64,000 bases of DNA from Ideonella livida (GCF_010499455.1 NZ_JAAGOH010000013.1:79148-143147), one strand, 5' to 3'. Counted from the first letter of the stretch, positions 23,639 through 34,358 are shown. The notes: a model not told the origin generated them from the sequence alone. Translations and numbers: made by a program.

Positions 23639-24609
23639 TTCATCCAGCCCTTGCGACGGAAGTAATACAGCGGCGCTGCCACCGAGGCGGCCATCAGGCC
23701 CAGGGCGAAGGGGTAGCCCCAGGTCTGGCTGAGCTCGGGCATGTGCTGGAAGTTCATGCCGTAGACGCTGGCGATCAGCGTGGGCGGCAGCAGCGCCACC
23801 GACGCCACCGAGAAGATCTTGATGATCTTGTTCTGGTTGATGTTGATGAAGCCCACGGTGGCGTCCATCAGGAAGTTGATCTTGTCAAAGAGGAAGGCCG
23901 TGTGGCTGTCGAGCGAGTCGATGTCGCGCAGGATCTGCCGCGCCTCCTCAAACTGGTCGGCACTCAGCATGCGACTGCGCATCATGAAGCTGACCGCGCG
24001 GCGCGTGTCCATCACGTTGCGGCGGATGCGGCCGTTCAGGTCTTCCTCCTTGGCGATGGCCGACAGGGCCTCGGCCGCGGCGGTGTCGTCCACGTCATGC
24101 TTGAGCACCCGGGCCGAGACCTTCTCCAGCGCGTCGTAGATGCCCTCCAGCGCGTCGGCGGAGTACTCGGCATCGGCGTCGTAGAGCTTGAGCAGCACGT
24201 CCTTGGCGTCCTCGATCAGCGCAGGGATGCGCCGGGCGCGCAGGCGCAGCAGGCGGAACACCGGCAGGTCCTCCCCGTGCACCGAGAACAGGACGTTGTT
24301 GAACAGGATGAAGGCCACGCGCACGTTGCGCGGGGTGACGTCGTCGTCGATCAGGAAGTCCGAGCGGATGTGCAGCTCGCCGTTGTCCTCCTCGTAGAAC
24401 CGGGCGGATTCCTCCAGGTCCTCGTCGACGATGTCGTTGGGGATCAGCAGGCCAAAGCGCGAGGCGATCCAGCCGATCTCTTCGGGGCTGGGGGACTCCA
24501 GGTCCACCCATACCGGCTGCAGGCCGGCCAGTTCGGCGGGTTGATCGATCTCGTGCTGGATCAGCCGGCCGCTGAGGCGGCCCTTGTCGAGGGTGAAGAC
24601 GTTGAGCAT
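23635..24609 (-). CDS. corA: Magnesium/cobalt transport protein CorA
   Basis: A 324-residue pentameric divalent-cation channel. The long N-terminal cytosolic domain is followed by the coiled stalk helix (IDSLDSHTAFLFDKINFLMDATVG) and two C-terminal membrane helices; the first ends in the selectivity motif YGMNF (GMN at 284-286) with the loop MPELSQTWGYP, and the protein ends in a basic tail RRKGWMK. The ATG at 24609 gives the usual start MLNVFTLDKG; an in-frame ATG at 24645 adds 12 residues without conservation. The region upstream shows no clear Mg-sensing leader. Confidence 0.95.
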   Translation of the reverse strand: MLNVFTLDKGRLSGRLIQHEIDQPAELAGLQPVWVDLESPSPEEIGWIASRFGLLIPNDIVDEDLEESARFYEEDNGELHIRSDFLIDDDVTPRNVRVAFILFNNVLFSVHGEDLPVFRLLRLRARRIPALIEDAKDVLLKLYDADAEYSADALEGIYDALEKVSARVLKHDVDDTAAAEALSAIAKEEDLNGRIRRNVMDTRRAVSFMMRSRMLSADQFEEARQILRDIDSLDSHTAFLFDKINFLMDATVGFININQNKIIKIFSVASVALLPPTLIASVYGMNFQHMPELSQTWGYPFALGLMAASVAAPLYYFRRKGWMK

Positions 24610-24908
24610 GACGCGCGGGGCAACGGGGCGCGCAGCACCAAGCAAAGTGCTGGCGCCGCAAACGGGGCGGGCGAAAAGGGCGGGAGGGCGTGACCGTCCC
24701 GCTCCACACCGTACCCCGCCGCCGCGGCCTGGGACCGGGGGCGTCTGGGGCGACCGCTGTCCGGCCGGGGCCGGGGTCGCCTGGAGGCTTGGTTGGGGTC
24801 GGGACGGTCACCGACTAGGCGACGTGTCCAAGGCTTGACTCACAAGCAGTTCCAACCCGCGGATTATCGCCCAGGCTCCGCCCTGGCGGCGGGCCTTTGG
24901 CCGCCGGC
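24610..24908. other. Intergenic region without a recognised gene
   Basis: About 300 bases between the corA start and the 3' end of the kinase gene. It should hold the corA promoter and the end of the kinase transcript. A GC-rich imperfect hairpin at about 24883-24906 (GGCGGGCC, TTT, GGCCGCC) could end the leftward kinase transcript, but it lacks a T-tract. No RNA gene was recognised. Confidence 0.3.
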
Positions 24909-27527
24909 TCAACCCAGCGCGGCGGTGCGGGCCGCCGCGTCCTGACCCATCAGCGGAAACCACAGCGTCACCTCGGTGCCCACACCGGGCGCGCTCTGCA
25001 CCTCAACCCGGCCGCCCTGCAGCTCGGTGATCTCCTTGACCAGGGACATGCCCAATCCGGTGCCGGGGATGTTGCCCGAAGGGTCGGCACGGTAGAAGCG
25101 CTCGAACACCCGGGCCAGCTGCGCCGGTGTCATGCCAATGCCCTGGTCTGACACGCGCACGCCGACGGCGGGCTCGCCTTGGACCTCGCCGTCGAGCGTA
25201 CTCAGGCGGATCTCACCGCCTTGCGGCGAGTACTTGAAGGCATTGCTGACCACATTGGTCAACGCCCGGTGGGTCTTCTCCGGGTCCAGCAGCAGCAAGG
25301 CCTCGGGGTGGCGCACCTCCATCACCACCTTGCGGGGATCCCCGTGGACCATGAAGCTCTGCACCGCCTGCTCCAGCACCGGGGCCAGGCGCAAGGGCTC
25401 GCGCTTGAGGTCCTTGCCCTGGCGGGCCTCGATGCGGGCCAGGTCCAGCAGCTCATTGACCATGCTGATGAGCAGCGAGGCCTGGCGGTGGATGGTCTCC
25501 AGCACATCGCGCCGGCGCGCCTCCGGCACCGGCCGGTTGAGCAGCAACTCGGTAAAGCCGAACACGCTGACCATGGGGGTGCGCAGCTCATGCGCCGCGG
25601 TGGTCAGGAACTCGCTCTTCATGCGGTCGACCTCCATCTCGCGGGTCACGTCGCGGAAGTAGAGGATGGACTCGCCGCGGCCGTCGATGTTCAGCCGCGC
25701 CAGGCGGGTGAGGGTCAGGCGTTGCGGGCTCTGCACCTCCACCAGGTCGTCGGTGTCGTAACTGCCCACCCCGCAGGTCAGCAGGCCGGCCAGCGGGCGC
25801 CAGGGGCGGGCCGGGTCGCACTGTGCCCCGAAACGGGCGTCGAACTCGGCCAGGCTCATGCCAGCAGCCACCGTGTGGGGCTCCCAGCCGGTCATGCGCA
25901 GCAGGGCCTGGTTGGCAAACACCAGCTGCCCCTCACGGTCGAACACCGCATAGCCGTCCGGGCTGAGGTCGAAGACCGCATTGAGCCGGGCGTTGCGCTC
26001 AGCCAGCGCCAGCCGGGACCGCTCCCGCTCGCTGACATCGGTCTGGATGCCGACATAGTGGCGCACGGAGCCATCGGAGGCACGCACCGGCGCCAGGGCC
26101 AGCTCGTTGAAGAACAGGCTGCCGTCCTTGCGGTAGTTGCGCAGCACCACGGTCACCGCCTCCTGGGCGGCCAGGGCTCGGCGCACCTGTTCGATCTCGG
26201 GTTGCTGGCGGTCCTGCGCCAGCAGCAGGTCGCCGCACTTCTTGCCGATGGCCTCCCAGGGCTGGTAGCCGGTGATGCGGGTGAAAGCCGGGTTGGCGTA
26301 GAAGATGGGCTCGCCCGGCAGCGACATGTCGGAGATGACGATGCCGTTGGTGGTGCACTCCAGCGCCCGGTTGTAGAGCTCCAGCATGCCCATGGTCATG
26401 CGCTGCTCGGTCAGGTCGCGCACCACGCAGGCATAGCGCGGCCCTTCGGGCGTGACCACCCGGGAGAGCGAGGCCTCGGCCGGGAACTCGGTGCCGTCAT
26501 GGCGACGGGCCGTCAACTCCAGCCGCGCCAGATGCGACTGGCTGGACCGCATGAACAGGCCGCCCAGGGTGACGCGCTCGATCTCGGCGGCATCCATGCC
26601 GGGCAGCAGGCGGGCCAGGGGCTGACCGACGATCTGCTCCTCGGTGCAGCCGAAGACCGACGTGACGGCGTGGTTGACCAGCGTGACCGCCCCGCGGTCG
26701 TCCAACCCCATGAGCGCGTCGGGTGCGGCGTGGATCACCAGCGAGGTGCGGGCCTCGGCCTGCTGCAGGGCCTCGTGCTGGCGGTGCAGGGTGTCCAGCC
26801 GGCCCCGCAGCGCGCGGGCCAGCTCGTCGACCTCGGCACAGCCGGAATCGGCCGGCGGCCCCTGGGCGGCATCCTCGCCCGGGGCGGTGGCCGTCTGCAC
26901 CAGCCGGTGCAGGGGCCGCACCAGCAGGTGCAGCCAGCCCCCCAGCCACACGGCGGCCAGACCCGAAACCAGCACCAGGGCGAAGAAAATATGGTCCCGC
27001 AACCGGTCCAGCGGCTCGAGGTGCGGTGAGGCATCCAGATGCAGGGACAGGCGCAGGCCGGCGCCACCACGGCCGTCCGAGGCCAGCACCGTCCAGGCTT
27101 GGTAGTGGCCGGAGGCGTCGCGGCGCACACCTTGCGCCTCCCCGGCAGGCACGGTCTCCAGATGCTGCGGCCGACTGACCACCTGCACCTGGTCGCCCGC
27201 CGGCATGAAGCTCATCCAGGGCCGCCCCTGGGCGTCCCAGACGTCCAGCCGCACCACCCCCGGCGCCTGGGCCTGCTCCGCCAGGCGCGCCGCCACCGCC
27301 TCCAACTGGCCCGCGCGCAGGTCAAACTGGCTGCGCTGGACCAGGGTCTGGAGCCGCTCACGGGCCAGGGTGGAGCCACGCTCCTCAGCCTCGCGTTCCA
27401 ACCGCCAGGCCGAGAAGGCGTAGAGCAGCAGCACCGACACCAGCCCCACCAGGACCAGGGCGGCCATCATCTGGTCGGGCAGGCGCGCCGGCCAAAGCGC
27501 GCGGCGCAACGCCAGTCGGGTGTCCAC
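24909..27527 (-). CDS. Membrane PAS/LOV-like hybrid sensor histidine kinase
   Basis: An 872-residue kinase: helix at about 20-40, extracytoplasmic sensor about 42-178, second helix about 180-203, then PAS at about 260-375, a LOV-like PAS at about 394-500, a third PAS at about 512-630, the His-kinase dimerisation box FLTTAAHELRTP (H646) and an ATPase domain with NVVSNAFKYS (N762), DQGIGM and GTGLGM. The second PAS keeps a cysteine at the LOV photocysteine position (GKKCGDLL, C431) and the Asn, Asn, Gln that contact flavin (N464, N474, Q495), but the usual NCRFLQ is degenerate. There is no receiver domain in the protein; the separate receiver gene 17 bases upstream is the likely partner. Ligand or light sensing is inference. 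Confidence 0.88.
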   Translation of the reverse strand: MDTRLALRRALWPARLPDQMMAALVLVGLVSVLLLYAFSAWRLEREAEERGSTLARERLQTLVQRSQFDLRAGQLEAVAARLAEQAQAPGVVRLDVWDAQGRPWMSFMPAGDQVQVVSRPQHLETVPAGEAQGVRRDASGHYQAWTVLASDGRGGAGLRLSLHLDASPHLEPLDRLRDHIFFALVLVSGLAAVWLGGWLHLLVRPLHRLVQTATAPGEDAAQGPPADSGCAEVDELARALRGRLDTLHRQHEALQQAEARTSLVIHAAPDALMGLDDRGAVTLVNHAVTSVFGCTEEQIVGQPLARLLPGMDAAEIERVTLGGLFMRSSQSHLARLELTARRHDGTEFPAEASLSRVVTPEGPRYACVVRDLTEQRMTMGMLELYNRALECTTNGIVISDMSLPGEPIFYANPAFTRITGYQPWEAIGKKCGDLLLAQDRQQPEIEQVRRALAAQEAVTVVLRNYRKDGSLFFNELALAPVRASDGSVRHYVGIQTDVSERERSRLALAERNARLNAVFDLSPDGYAVFDREGQLVFANQALLRMTGWEPHTVAAGMSLAEFDARFGAQCDPARPWRPLAGLLTCGVGSYDTDDLVEVQSPQRLTLTRLARLNIDGRGESILYFRDVTREMEVDRMKSEFLTTAAHELRTPMVSVFGFTELLLNRPVPEARRRDVLETIHRQASLLISMVNELLDLARIEARQGKDLKREPLRLAPVLEQAVQSFMVHGDPRKVVMEVRHPEALLLLDPEKTHRALTNVVSNAFKYSPQGGEIRLSTLDGEVQGEPAVGVRVSDQGIGMTPAQLARVFERFYRADPSGNIPGTGLGMSLVKEITELQGGRVEVQSAPGVGTEVTLWFPLMGQDAAARTAALG

Positions 27528-27544
27528 GGTCGGACGGTCCGCGC

Positions 27545-27919
27545 TCAGACGGGGGTGTCCACCAGCCGCTCCAGCGTCTCAATGAGCTGCAGTGGGCTGA
27601 AGGGCTTGACCAGGTACTCGTCAGCACCGGCGGCGGCACCGGCTTCGCGGTCCTTCTGCTGCCCGCGGGCGGTCAGCAGCACGATCTTGACGGACTTGAG
27701 CGCCGGGTCGTTCTTGATGCGCTGGCAGACCTGCAGGCCATCGAGCTCGCCGGGCATCATCACGTCCAGCAGCATCAGGTCGGGCTGGATGGCGCTGGCC
27801 ATGCGCAGGCCGAAGGCGCCGTCAGCCGCCTCGTGGATCTCGTAGTTCTCGAACTCCAGCGTCATGCGGATCAGCTTGCGGATGTCAGGCTGGTCTTCGA
27901 CGATCAGGATGCGTTTCAT
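27545..27919 (-). CDS. Stand-alone response regulator receiver
   Basis: A 124-residue CheY-like receiver with no output domain. All functional residues are present: acidic pocket E8/D9 (ILIVEDQ), phospho-acceptor D52 (LMLLDVMMPG), T83 (VLLTARG) and K105 (YLVKPFSP). The LTARGQQKDR sequence resembles receivers in multi-kinase relays. It lies between the pseudokinase-like gene and the LOV-like kinase, all leftward, so it could carry phosphate from the kinase to an unlinked target or act by protein contact. Confidence 0.9.
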   Translation of the reverse strand: MKRILIVEDQPDIRKLIRMTLEFENYEIHEAADGAFGLRMASAIQPDLMLLDVMMPGELDGLQVCQRIKNDPALKSVKIVLLTARGQQKDREAGAAAGADEYLVKPFSPLQLIETLERLVDTPV

Positions 27920-27988
27920 CTGCGGTCTCCCAGGGTCTCGGGTTCAGGTCGGGGTTGGCGGCGGACGCGCCTGCGCCCGCCGGACTCA

Positions 27989-29140
27989 TCAGGTGCTGGC
28001 GGCGGCGCGCTTGCGGGAGCGGGCCATCAGCGCGGCCAGGTCCTTGGCGTACTGCTGGGCCTGGGCAATGTCGAGCTGGCTGGTGTCGGTGCGGAACGGC
28101 GCGCCCGTGGGCAGGTCGATGAGGAAGTTGCGCAGGCCGTCCTCGTCCTCCTCGCGCAGCTGGCCGCCGTGCAGGGCGATGATGTGCTGGCAGAGCTTGA
28201 GGCCGATCTCCTCGCGCGCATGGCGCCGGGGTGCCGGGGCCGCGGGGGGCGTGGCGGCAGGCCGCGGCGCCCCGGGGCGTGCGGCAGCGGCGGCCACCGG
28301 CGCCGCCCCCATGGGCACGGCATCCACCGGCTTGCGGGCAAACACCCCGCAGTCGCGGAAGATGATCAGCGCCCGCGGGCCCATCTGGCGATGCTCGATC
28401 TCCAACTGCGCCCCCTTGGGGGCACCACGCACCGCAGACTCCAGGCACTCGCGGAAGACGCGGCCCAGCCACATCTCGCTGCCATACAGGGTGGACAGGC
28501 TCTGCACCCCGCCCTGGGCGCGGAAGCGGGCGGTGATGCCGCGGTCCAGCGCCAGCGGCTCCACCTCACCCCAGACCTTCTGCAGCAGCGGCCACAGCTC
28601 GATGCGATCGGTGGACAGCAGGGCCTCGGAGCCCCAGATCGAGGCCAGGTCCACCAGCTTGTCCAAGGTGCGCAGGGTGCTCTCCAGCCGGTCAGCCAGC
28701 GTGGCCATGGCCACGCGGTCCCCCTGGTCCACCGCCACCCCCAGGCTGAGCTGCGCCTCCCGCAAGGGATCGCGCAGGTCCTCCTTGATGACCATCATCA
28801 GGTTGTCAAAGGCGGCCCCCCCCTCGGCATCGTCCTCGCCGCCGCGGATCAGCACAAAGGCGTCGTCCTTGGTCAGCCCGGGAATGACCCGGCAGGCCAG
28901 CTCCAGGGGCGCCTGGCCGGCCACCGCAGCCACCCCGACCGAATTCACCAGTTTGGGCGCCTGGCGGCTGACCACCTCGGCAATGGTGCGCGCCAGGTCG
29001 GGATCGAACACCCGCCGCCCCACGGCCAGCCCGGTGAGTTGGCCCGCCTGGCTGTTGAGGTGGCGCACCAGGCCGTCCTTGCCCACCCACAGCAGGCCTT
29101 GCCTGAGGTTCTCCAGCAGCTCCGATAGGCTCGCGTTCAT
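27989..29140 (-). CDS. Degenerate (pseudo) histidine kinase-like protein
   Basis: A 383-residue protein built like a small PAS-DHp-ATPase kinase but with key residues lost. A PAS-like N-terminus (LLWVGKDGLVRHLNSQAGQLTG) is followed by a DHp-like helix where the usual HELRTPL reads EDLRDPL, with E120 in the histidine place. The ATPase-like region has RVFRECLESAV for the N-box and FRDCGVF for the G1 box, an Ala/Pro linker at about 277-305 where the ATP lid belongs, and GLKLCQHIIALHGGQL near the end. It therefore cannot be a normal autokinase. First gene of a three-gene leftward cluster; the ATG at 29140 has GGGAG upstream. A regulator or scaffold for the neighbouring kinase is inferred. Confidence 0.75.
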   Translation of the reverse strand: MNASLSELLENLRQGLLWVGKDGLVRHLNSQAGQLTGLAVGRRVFDPDLARTIAEVVSRQAPKLVNSVGVAAVAGQAPLELACRVIPGLTKDDAFVLIRGGEDDAEGGAAFDNLMMVIKEDLRDPLREAQLSLGVAVDQGDRVAMATLADRLESTLRTLDKLVDLASIWGSEALLSTDRIELWPLLQKVWGEVEPLALDRGITARFRAQGGVQSLSTLYGSEMWLGRVFRECLESAVRGAPKGAQLEIEHRQMGPRALIIFRDCGVFARKPVDAVPMGAAPVAAAAARPGAPRPAATPPAAPAPRRHAREEIGLKLCQHIIALHGGQLREEDEDGLRNFLIDLPTGAPFRTDTSQLDIAQAQQYAKDLAALMARSRKRAAAST

Positions 29141-29619
29141 GCTCCGTGTCTCCCGCACCGCGCAGGTCCACCGTCGCCGCCCCGCGGCGCCTGAAGGACT
29201 CTTCGCTCTTGCACGGTATCGGCGGATTCACGCGATCCTGAAGCCCGACCCCTTGAAAACCCTGCACGCGGCTGGGCCGGCTCGTCTCAAGGTGAGCAGG
29301 TGTGACCTGGCGCCAGACCCTGGCGGTGGAATGCCCTGAAAGCCCGCATGCGCCGCCAGGACATTCGGCGGCTTGAATCAGGGAGTACCCGGGGCAAACA
29401 GACCCGCCAACGTGGTTTGCGGCAGTTGTCACACCCCTTTCATGCTTGTGCGCAGGGTCCGGGCAATCCGTGAAGTCTAGACCGGGAATGGGCTGGTGAA
29501 CATGCTTGTCAAAGCCAGGACGGCTGTGCACACTGGAATCAACCCGGCGGCGACTTCACACCCCGGGCCGGGCGGGCCCCGGCGCCCGCCGAAGTACCCT
29601 TGACTGATAGGAGCGCTCG
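29141..29619. other. Intergenic region between divergent signalling cluster and hpf
   Basis: Nearly 480 bases with lower GC than its neighbours. It must contain promoters for the leftward kinase cluster and rightward hpf. I found no clean -35/-10 pair, sigma-54 element or RNA gene. In many relatives rpoN precedes hpf; it is not here. Confidence 0.3.
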
Positions 29620-29964
29620 ATGAACCTGACGATCAGCGGACATCACCTGGAAGTGACCCCGGCCCTGCGCGAACACGTTCGCAACAAGCTGGAGCGCGTC
29701 ACCCGGCATTTCGATCAAGTGGTGGATGTCAACGTCCTGCTGACGGTGGAGAAGCTCAAGGAGAAGGAACGACGCCAGAAGGCTGAAGTGACGTTGCACA
29801 TGAAGGGCAAGGACATCTTCGTGGAACAGTCCCATGAGGACCTGTACGCGGCCATCGACCAGCTCATGGACAAGCTGGACCGCCAGGTGGTGCGCCACAA
29901 GGACCGTCTGCAGGACCATCACCACGAGGCGGTCAAGCGCCAGGAGATGGGCGCCGCACTCTGA
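29620..29964 (+). CDS. hpf: Ribosome hibernation promoting factor (short form)
   Basis: A 114-residue HPF/YfiA-family protein with beta-alpha-beta-beta-beta-alpha pattern: [20 protein letters not shown], then [27 protein letters not shown]. It binds the 30S decoding region in slow growth and promotes 100S ribosome dimers. It lacks the long-form C-terminal dimerisation domain. The tail is His/Lys rich ([10 protein letters not shown]). An AGGAG site precedes the ATG. Order hpf-ptsN-hprK is standard for beta-proteobacteria. Confidence 0.93.
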   Translation: MNLTISGHHLEVTPALREHVRNKLERVTRHFDQVVDVNVLLTVEKLKEKERRQKAEVTLHMKGKDIFVEQSHEDLYAAIDQLMDKLDRQVVRHKDRLQDHHHEAVKRQEMGAAL

Positions 29965-30126
29965 CGTGTGCCCCCCGGTGGGCCGGCAGGCCTGCTGACC
30001 TGCATCGGCGGCCCCTGGGCCGCCGATCTCGTTCATGGCCCCCGGTCGTTGTCCTGGGGAGACAAAGCCGTCCCGTCGGCGACTGCGCGGTGGAGAGAGG
30101 TCCGCACGGGGCTTGGCGCCGATTCC

Positions 30127-30132
30127 TATAAT
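30127..30132 (+). promoter_or_regulatory. Putative -10 element upstream of ptsN
   Basis: A perfect TATAAT 75 bases before the ptsN ATG, in the 240-base gap after hpf. No good -35 is visible 16-18 bases upstream. It suggests ptsN-hprK has its own start in addition to readthrough from hpf. Confidence 0.45.
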
Positions 30133-30206
30133 CCGCCTCCCTGTCGGCCGTTGTCCAGGCGCTTGTGCCCGGTCCCTGCCGGGCTTGATGTCGGAGATCG
30201 CTTGCC

Positions 30207-30677
30207 ATGAACCGCCTCGCCACCATCCTGCCAGCCGCCAATGTGCTGGTGAACGTGGATGCGACCAGCAAGAAACGGGTGTTCGAGCAGGCTGGCCTGC
30301 TCTTCGAGAACCAGCACGCCATCGCACGTGCCACGGTGACGGACAACCTGTTCGCCCGTGAACGCCTGGGCTCCACCGGCCTGGGTCACGGCGTGGCCGT
30401 GCCGCACGGTCGAGTCAAGGGCCTGAAGAATCCGCTGGCCGCGGTGGTGCGACTGCAGAACCCCATCCCTTTTGACGCCCCGGACGACGAGGCCGTCAGC
30501 CTGCTGATCTTCCTGCTGGTGCCCGAGGCGGCCACGCAGCGCCACTTGGAGATCCTCTCCGAGATCGCCGAGCTGCTGTCCGACCGCGAGCTGCGCGAAA
30601 AACTCAAAACCGAGTCCGACGCCGCCGCCGTGCACCGGCTGATCGAAGGCTGGGAACCCTTGAAGTCGGTGGCGTGA
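30207..30677 (+). CDS. ptsN: Nitrogen PTS protein EIIA(Ntr)
   Basis: A 156-residue mannitol-type EIIA domain. The phosphorylated histidine is in [11 protein letters not shown] (H67), followed by the family segments [23 protein letters not shown] and [12 protein letters not shown]. In the Ntr phosphotransfer chain it takes phosphate from NPr and regulates potassium, nitrogen and envelope functions. Its stop overlaps the GTG start of hprK. The window carries no ptsP or npr gene. An alternative upstream start is not supported by homology. Confidence 0.95.
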   Translation: MNRLATILPAANVLVNVDATSKKRVFEQAGLLFENQHAIARATVTDNLFARERLGSTGLGHGVAVPHGRVKGLKNPLAAVVRLQNPIPFDAPDDEAVSLLIFLLVPEAATQRHLEILSEIAELLSDRELREKLKTESDAAAVHRLIEGWEPLKSVA

Positions 30678-31633
30678 AACCCAGCTCCATCAGCGCCGAA
30701 GCGCTGTTCGAGGAACACCAGCCCGCGCTGCGCTGGGAGTGGATCGCCGGCCACGGCCATCCTGAGCGCCGCTTCGACGAAGCGGCGGTGCGCGACGCCC
30801 GCTCCGCGGCCGACCTGGTGGGCTACCTCAACTACATCCACCCCTATCGGGTGCAGCTGGTGGGACGGCGGGAGGTGGATTACCTCAACGCCAGCGTGGC
30901 CCCCGAGGTCCAGGAGCGGCGCATCCAGCGCATCGTCACCCTGGAGCCACCGGTCATCATCGTGGCCGACGACCAGCGCCCGCCTGAGCGGCTGGTGGCC
31001 ATGTGCGACCGGGCCGAGATCCCGCTGTTCACCACCACCCACTCCGCGGGCCACGTCATCGACGTGGTGCGCTCCTACCTGGGCCAACTCTTTGCCGAGC
31101 GCACCACCCGCCATGGCGTCTTCATGGACATCCTGGGGCTGGGCGTCATGCTCACCGGCGAGTCCGGCCTGGGCAAGAGCGAACTGGGCCTGGAGCTGAT
31201 CTCACGTGGCCACGGCCTGGTGGCCGACGACGCGGTGGACCTCTACCGCGTCTCGCAGAGCACGCTGGAGGGCCGTTGCCCGGAATTGCTGCTCAACCTG
31301 CTGGAAGTGCGCGGTATCGGCCTGCTGGACATCAAGGCCATCTTTGGCGAGACCGCGGTGCGCCGCAAGATGCGCCTGAAGCTCATCGTCCATCTGGTGC
31401 GCAAGGAGACGATGGAGCGCGACTTCGAGCGCCTGCCCTACGAGCCCCTCTACGAGGAAATCCTGGGCATCCCGGTACGCAAGGTCGTCATTGCGGTGGA
31501 CGCCGGCCGCAACCTGGCGGTGCTGGTGGAAGCCGCGGTGCGCAACACCATCCTGCAGTTGCGCGGCATCGACACCTACCAGGAGTTCATTGCCCGCCAC
31601 CAGGCGGCCATGGAGTCTGGCCGGGAGTCCTGA
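30674..31633 (+). CDS. hprK: HPr kinase/phosphorylase
   Basis: A 319-residue enzyme that phosphorylates and dephosphorylates HPr-type proteins on serine. The N-terminal domain spans about 1-130; the catalytic domain has Walker [10 protein letters not shown] (162-170, K168), the acidic [11 protein letters not shown], and the late signature [19 protein letters not shown]. In proteobacteria it is tied to the Ntr PTS rather than to catabolite control. Start is GTG inside a GTGA overlap with ptsN. Its last 47 bases overlap the 3' end of convergent fur, which is unusual and caused by a longer Fur C-terminus. Confidence 0.95.
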   Translation: MKPSSISAEALFEEHQPALRWEWIAGHGHPERRFDEAAVRDARSAADLVGYLNYIHPYRVQLVGRREVDYLNASVAPEVQERRIQRIVTLEPPVIIVADDQRPPERLVAMCDRAEIPLFTTTHSAGHVIDVVRSYLGQLFAERTTRHGVFMDILGLGVMLTGESGLGKSELGLELISRGHGLVADDAVDLYRVSQSTLEGRCPELLLNLLEVRGIGLLDIKAIFGETAVRRKMRLKLIVHLVRKETMERDFERLPYEPLYEEILGIPVRKVVIAVDAGRNLAVLVEAAVRNTILQLRGIDTYQEFIARHQAAMESGRES

Positions 31634-32072
31634 CCCCGCCGGGGCCGTTGCCGCGGTGCTCGCAGTCGGGCTTGATGCACTGGGCATAGAGCGCCAGCGC
31701 ATGGTCGCGCAAGGTGAAGCCCTTGTCCTGGGCAATGGCGCGCTGACGCGCCTCGATCTCGGGATCGAAGAACTCCTCGACCCGCCCGCAGCTCATGCAG
31801 ACCAGGTGGTCATGGTGGTGGCCCTCATTGAGCTCAAACACCGACTTGCCCGACTCGAAATGGCTGCGGGTAAGGATGCCGGCCTGCTCAAACTGCATCA
31901 GCACCCGGTAGACCGTGGCCAGACCGATGTCCGAACCGTCGGCCAGAAGGGCCTTGAAGACGTCTTCGGCCGTCATGTGCCGCAGGCTGGCCTTCTGGAA
32001 GACCTCCAGAATCCGGATGCGCGGCAGCGTGGCCTTGAGGCCGCTGCTCTTGAGTTCTTCGACCTGGGTCAT
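31587..32072 (-). CDS. fur: Ferric uptake regulator Fur
   Basis: A 161-residue metalloregulator with the N-terminal winged helix ([25 protein letters not shown]) and the metal-binding dimer domain [12 protein letters not shown] (residues 84-95), H124, and the zinc cysteines C132 and C137. Typical betaproteobacterial Fur ends shortly after the last cysteine pair; here about 20 Gly/Pro-rich residues follow ([13 protein letters not shown]...), which makes the gene run 47 bases into hprK on the opposite strand. It is divergent from bamE, the conserved arrangement in the order. The upstream AATGATA at about 32121 resembles part of a Fur box and could allow autoregulation. Confidence 0.95.
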   Translation of the reverse strand: MTQVEELKSSGLKATLPRIRILEVFQKASLRHMTAEDVFKALLADGSDIGLATVYRVLMQFEQAGILTRSHFESGKSVFELNEGHHHDHLVCMSCGRVEEFFDPEIEARQRAIAQDKGFTLRDHALALYAQCIKPDCEHRGNGPGGVRTPGQTPWPPGGGQ

Positions 32073-32109
32073 GCTGTCTTCCTCATCCAGGCGGACCAGA
32101 GGGGCCCGC

Positions 32110-32115
32110 TAGAAT
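32110..32115 (+). promoter_or_regulatory. Putative -10 element for bamE
   Basis: TAGAAT within GCTAGAATCC, 48 bases before the bamE ATG in the fur-bamE divergent gap. A -35 match is not evident. The same TAGAATCC form precedes maeB. Confidence 0.4.
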
Positions 32116-32162
32116 CCTCCAATGATAGCCAGCGCCCGCTGGCGCTGCTGCCCGCCGGGGTC

Positions 32163-33607
<1,445 letters not shown>

Positions 33608-33658
33608 CCTCCGGCGGCCTGCCAGGGGCCGCCCCTTGCCTACGGGACCGACCGCGAC

Positions 33659-34336
33659 ATGGGTGGATTAGCCGACTTCTGGGCGCAGAGCGACACGATC
33701 GGCCGCGCCGTGGCCCTGGTCCTGCTGGGCCTGTCCGTCACCACCTGGGTCACGCTGTTGTGGCGGGGCTGGCTGCTGCACCGCGTGCGGCGCGACCTGC
33801 CGCGCGCCGTGCGCGCGTTCTGGGAAGCTCCCGGACTGGACGCTGGGCGCGAGCGCCTGGCCGCCCTGGACCGGGAGGGCATCGCCGGCGGCCTGGTGGC
33901 CGCGGCCTTCGAGACACCCAATCCCGCCTCGCTGCAGGGCCAGGCCGACCGAGGTGCCCAGCTCACCCGCCGGCTGCGCGACGCCCTGCACGACGGCCTG
34001 GGCCGGCTGCAGGCCGGCCAAGTGCTGCTGGCCTCGGTGGGGGCCACCTCGCCGTTCATCGGCCTGTTCGGCACGGTGTGGGGCATCTACCACGCCCTGC
34101 TGGGCATGGCCACCGCCGGCAGCCTGAACATTGAGCGCGTGGCCGGACCGGTGGGCGAAGCGCTGATCATGACCGCGGCCGGCCTGGCCGTGGCCATCCC
34201 CGCGGTGCTGGCCTACAACCTCTTCAGCAAGTGGCTGGGGGCCCTGGAGGCGGACCTCGAAGGCCTGGCCCACGACCTGCGCGAGCTGGTGCTGGGCCAT
34301 CCGGTGGCCGAAGCCGACGCCGGCACCCTGTCCTGA
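33659..34336 (+). CDS. exbB: MotA/TolQ/ExbB proton channel family protein
   Basis: A 225-residue inner-membrane protein with three helices (about 17-36, 123-145 and 160-187). The conserved proton-channel core is VGATSPFIGLFGTVWGIYHALLGM and VGEALIMTAAGLAVAIPAVLAYNLF. With the adjacent ExbD-like protein it forms the proton-motive-force motor. Whether it energises TonB or the Tol-Pal system cannot be told, because neither tonB nor tolA is in the window. Its position after dapB and before leuS is conserved among relatives. Confidence 0.9.
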   Translation: MGGLADFWAQSDTIGRAVALVLLGLSVTTWVTLLWRGWLLHRVRRDLPRAVRAFWEAPGLDAGRERLAALDREGIAGGLVAAAFETPNPASLQGQADRGAQLTRRLRDALHDGLGRLQAGQVLLASVGATSPFIGLFGTVWGIYHALLGMATAGSLNIERVAGPVGEALIMTAAGLAVAIPAVLAYNLFSKWLGALEADLEGLAHDLRELVLGHPVAEADAGTLS

Positions 34337-34358
34337 GCCGCAAGGCACGCCCGACACC

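Noticed and set aside
24883..24906. Strong terminator after the LOV-like kinase gene
   Set aside because: The stem is imperfect and has no T-tract, so it is mentioned only as a weak possibility.
29141..29619. rpoN or an RNA gene upstream of hpf
   Set aside because: No open frame with RpoN features on either strand and no recognisable RNA structure.
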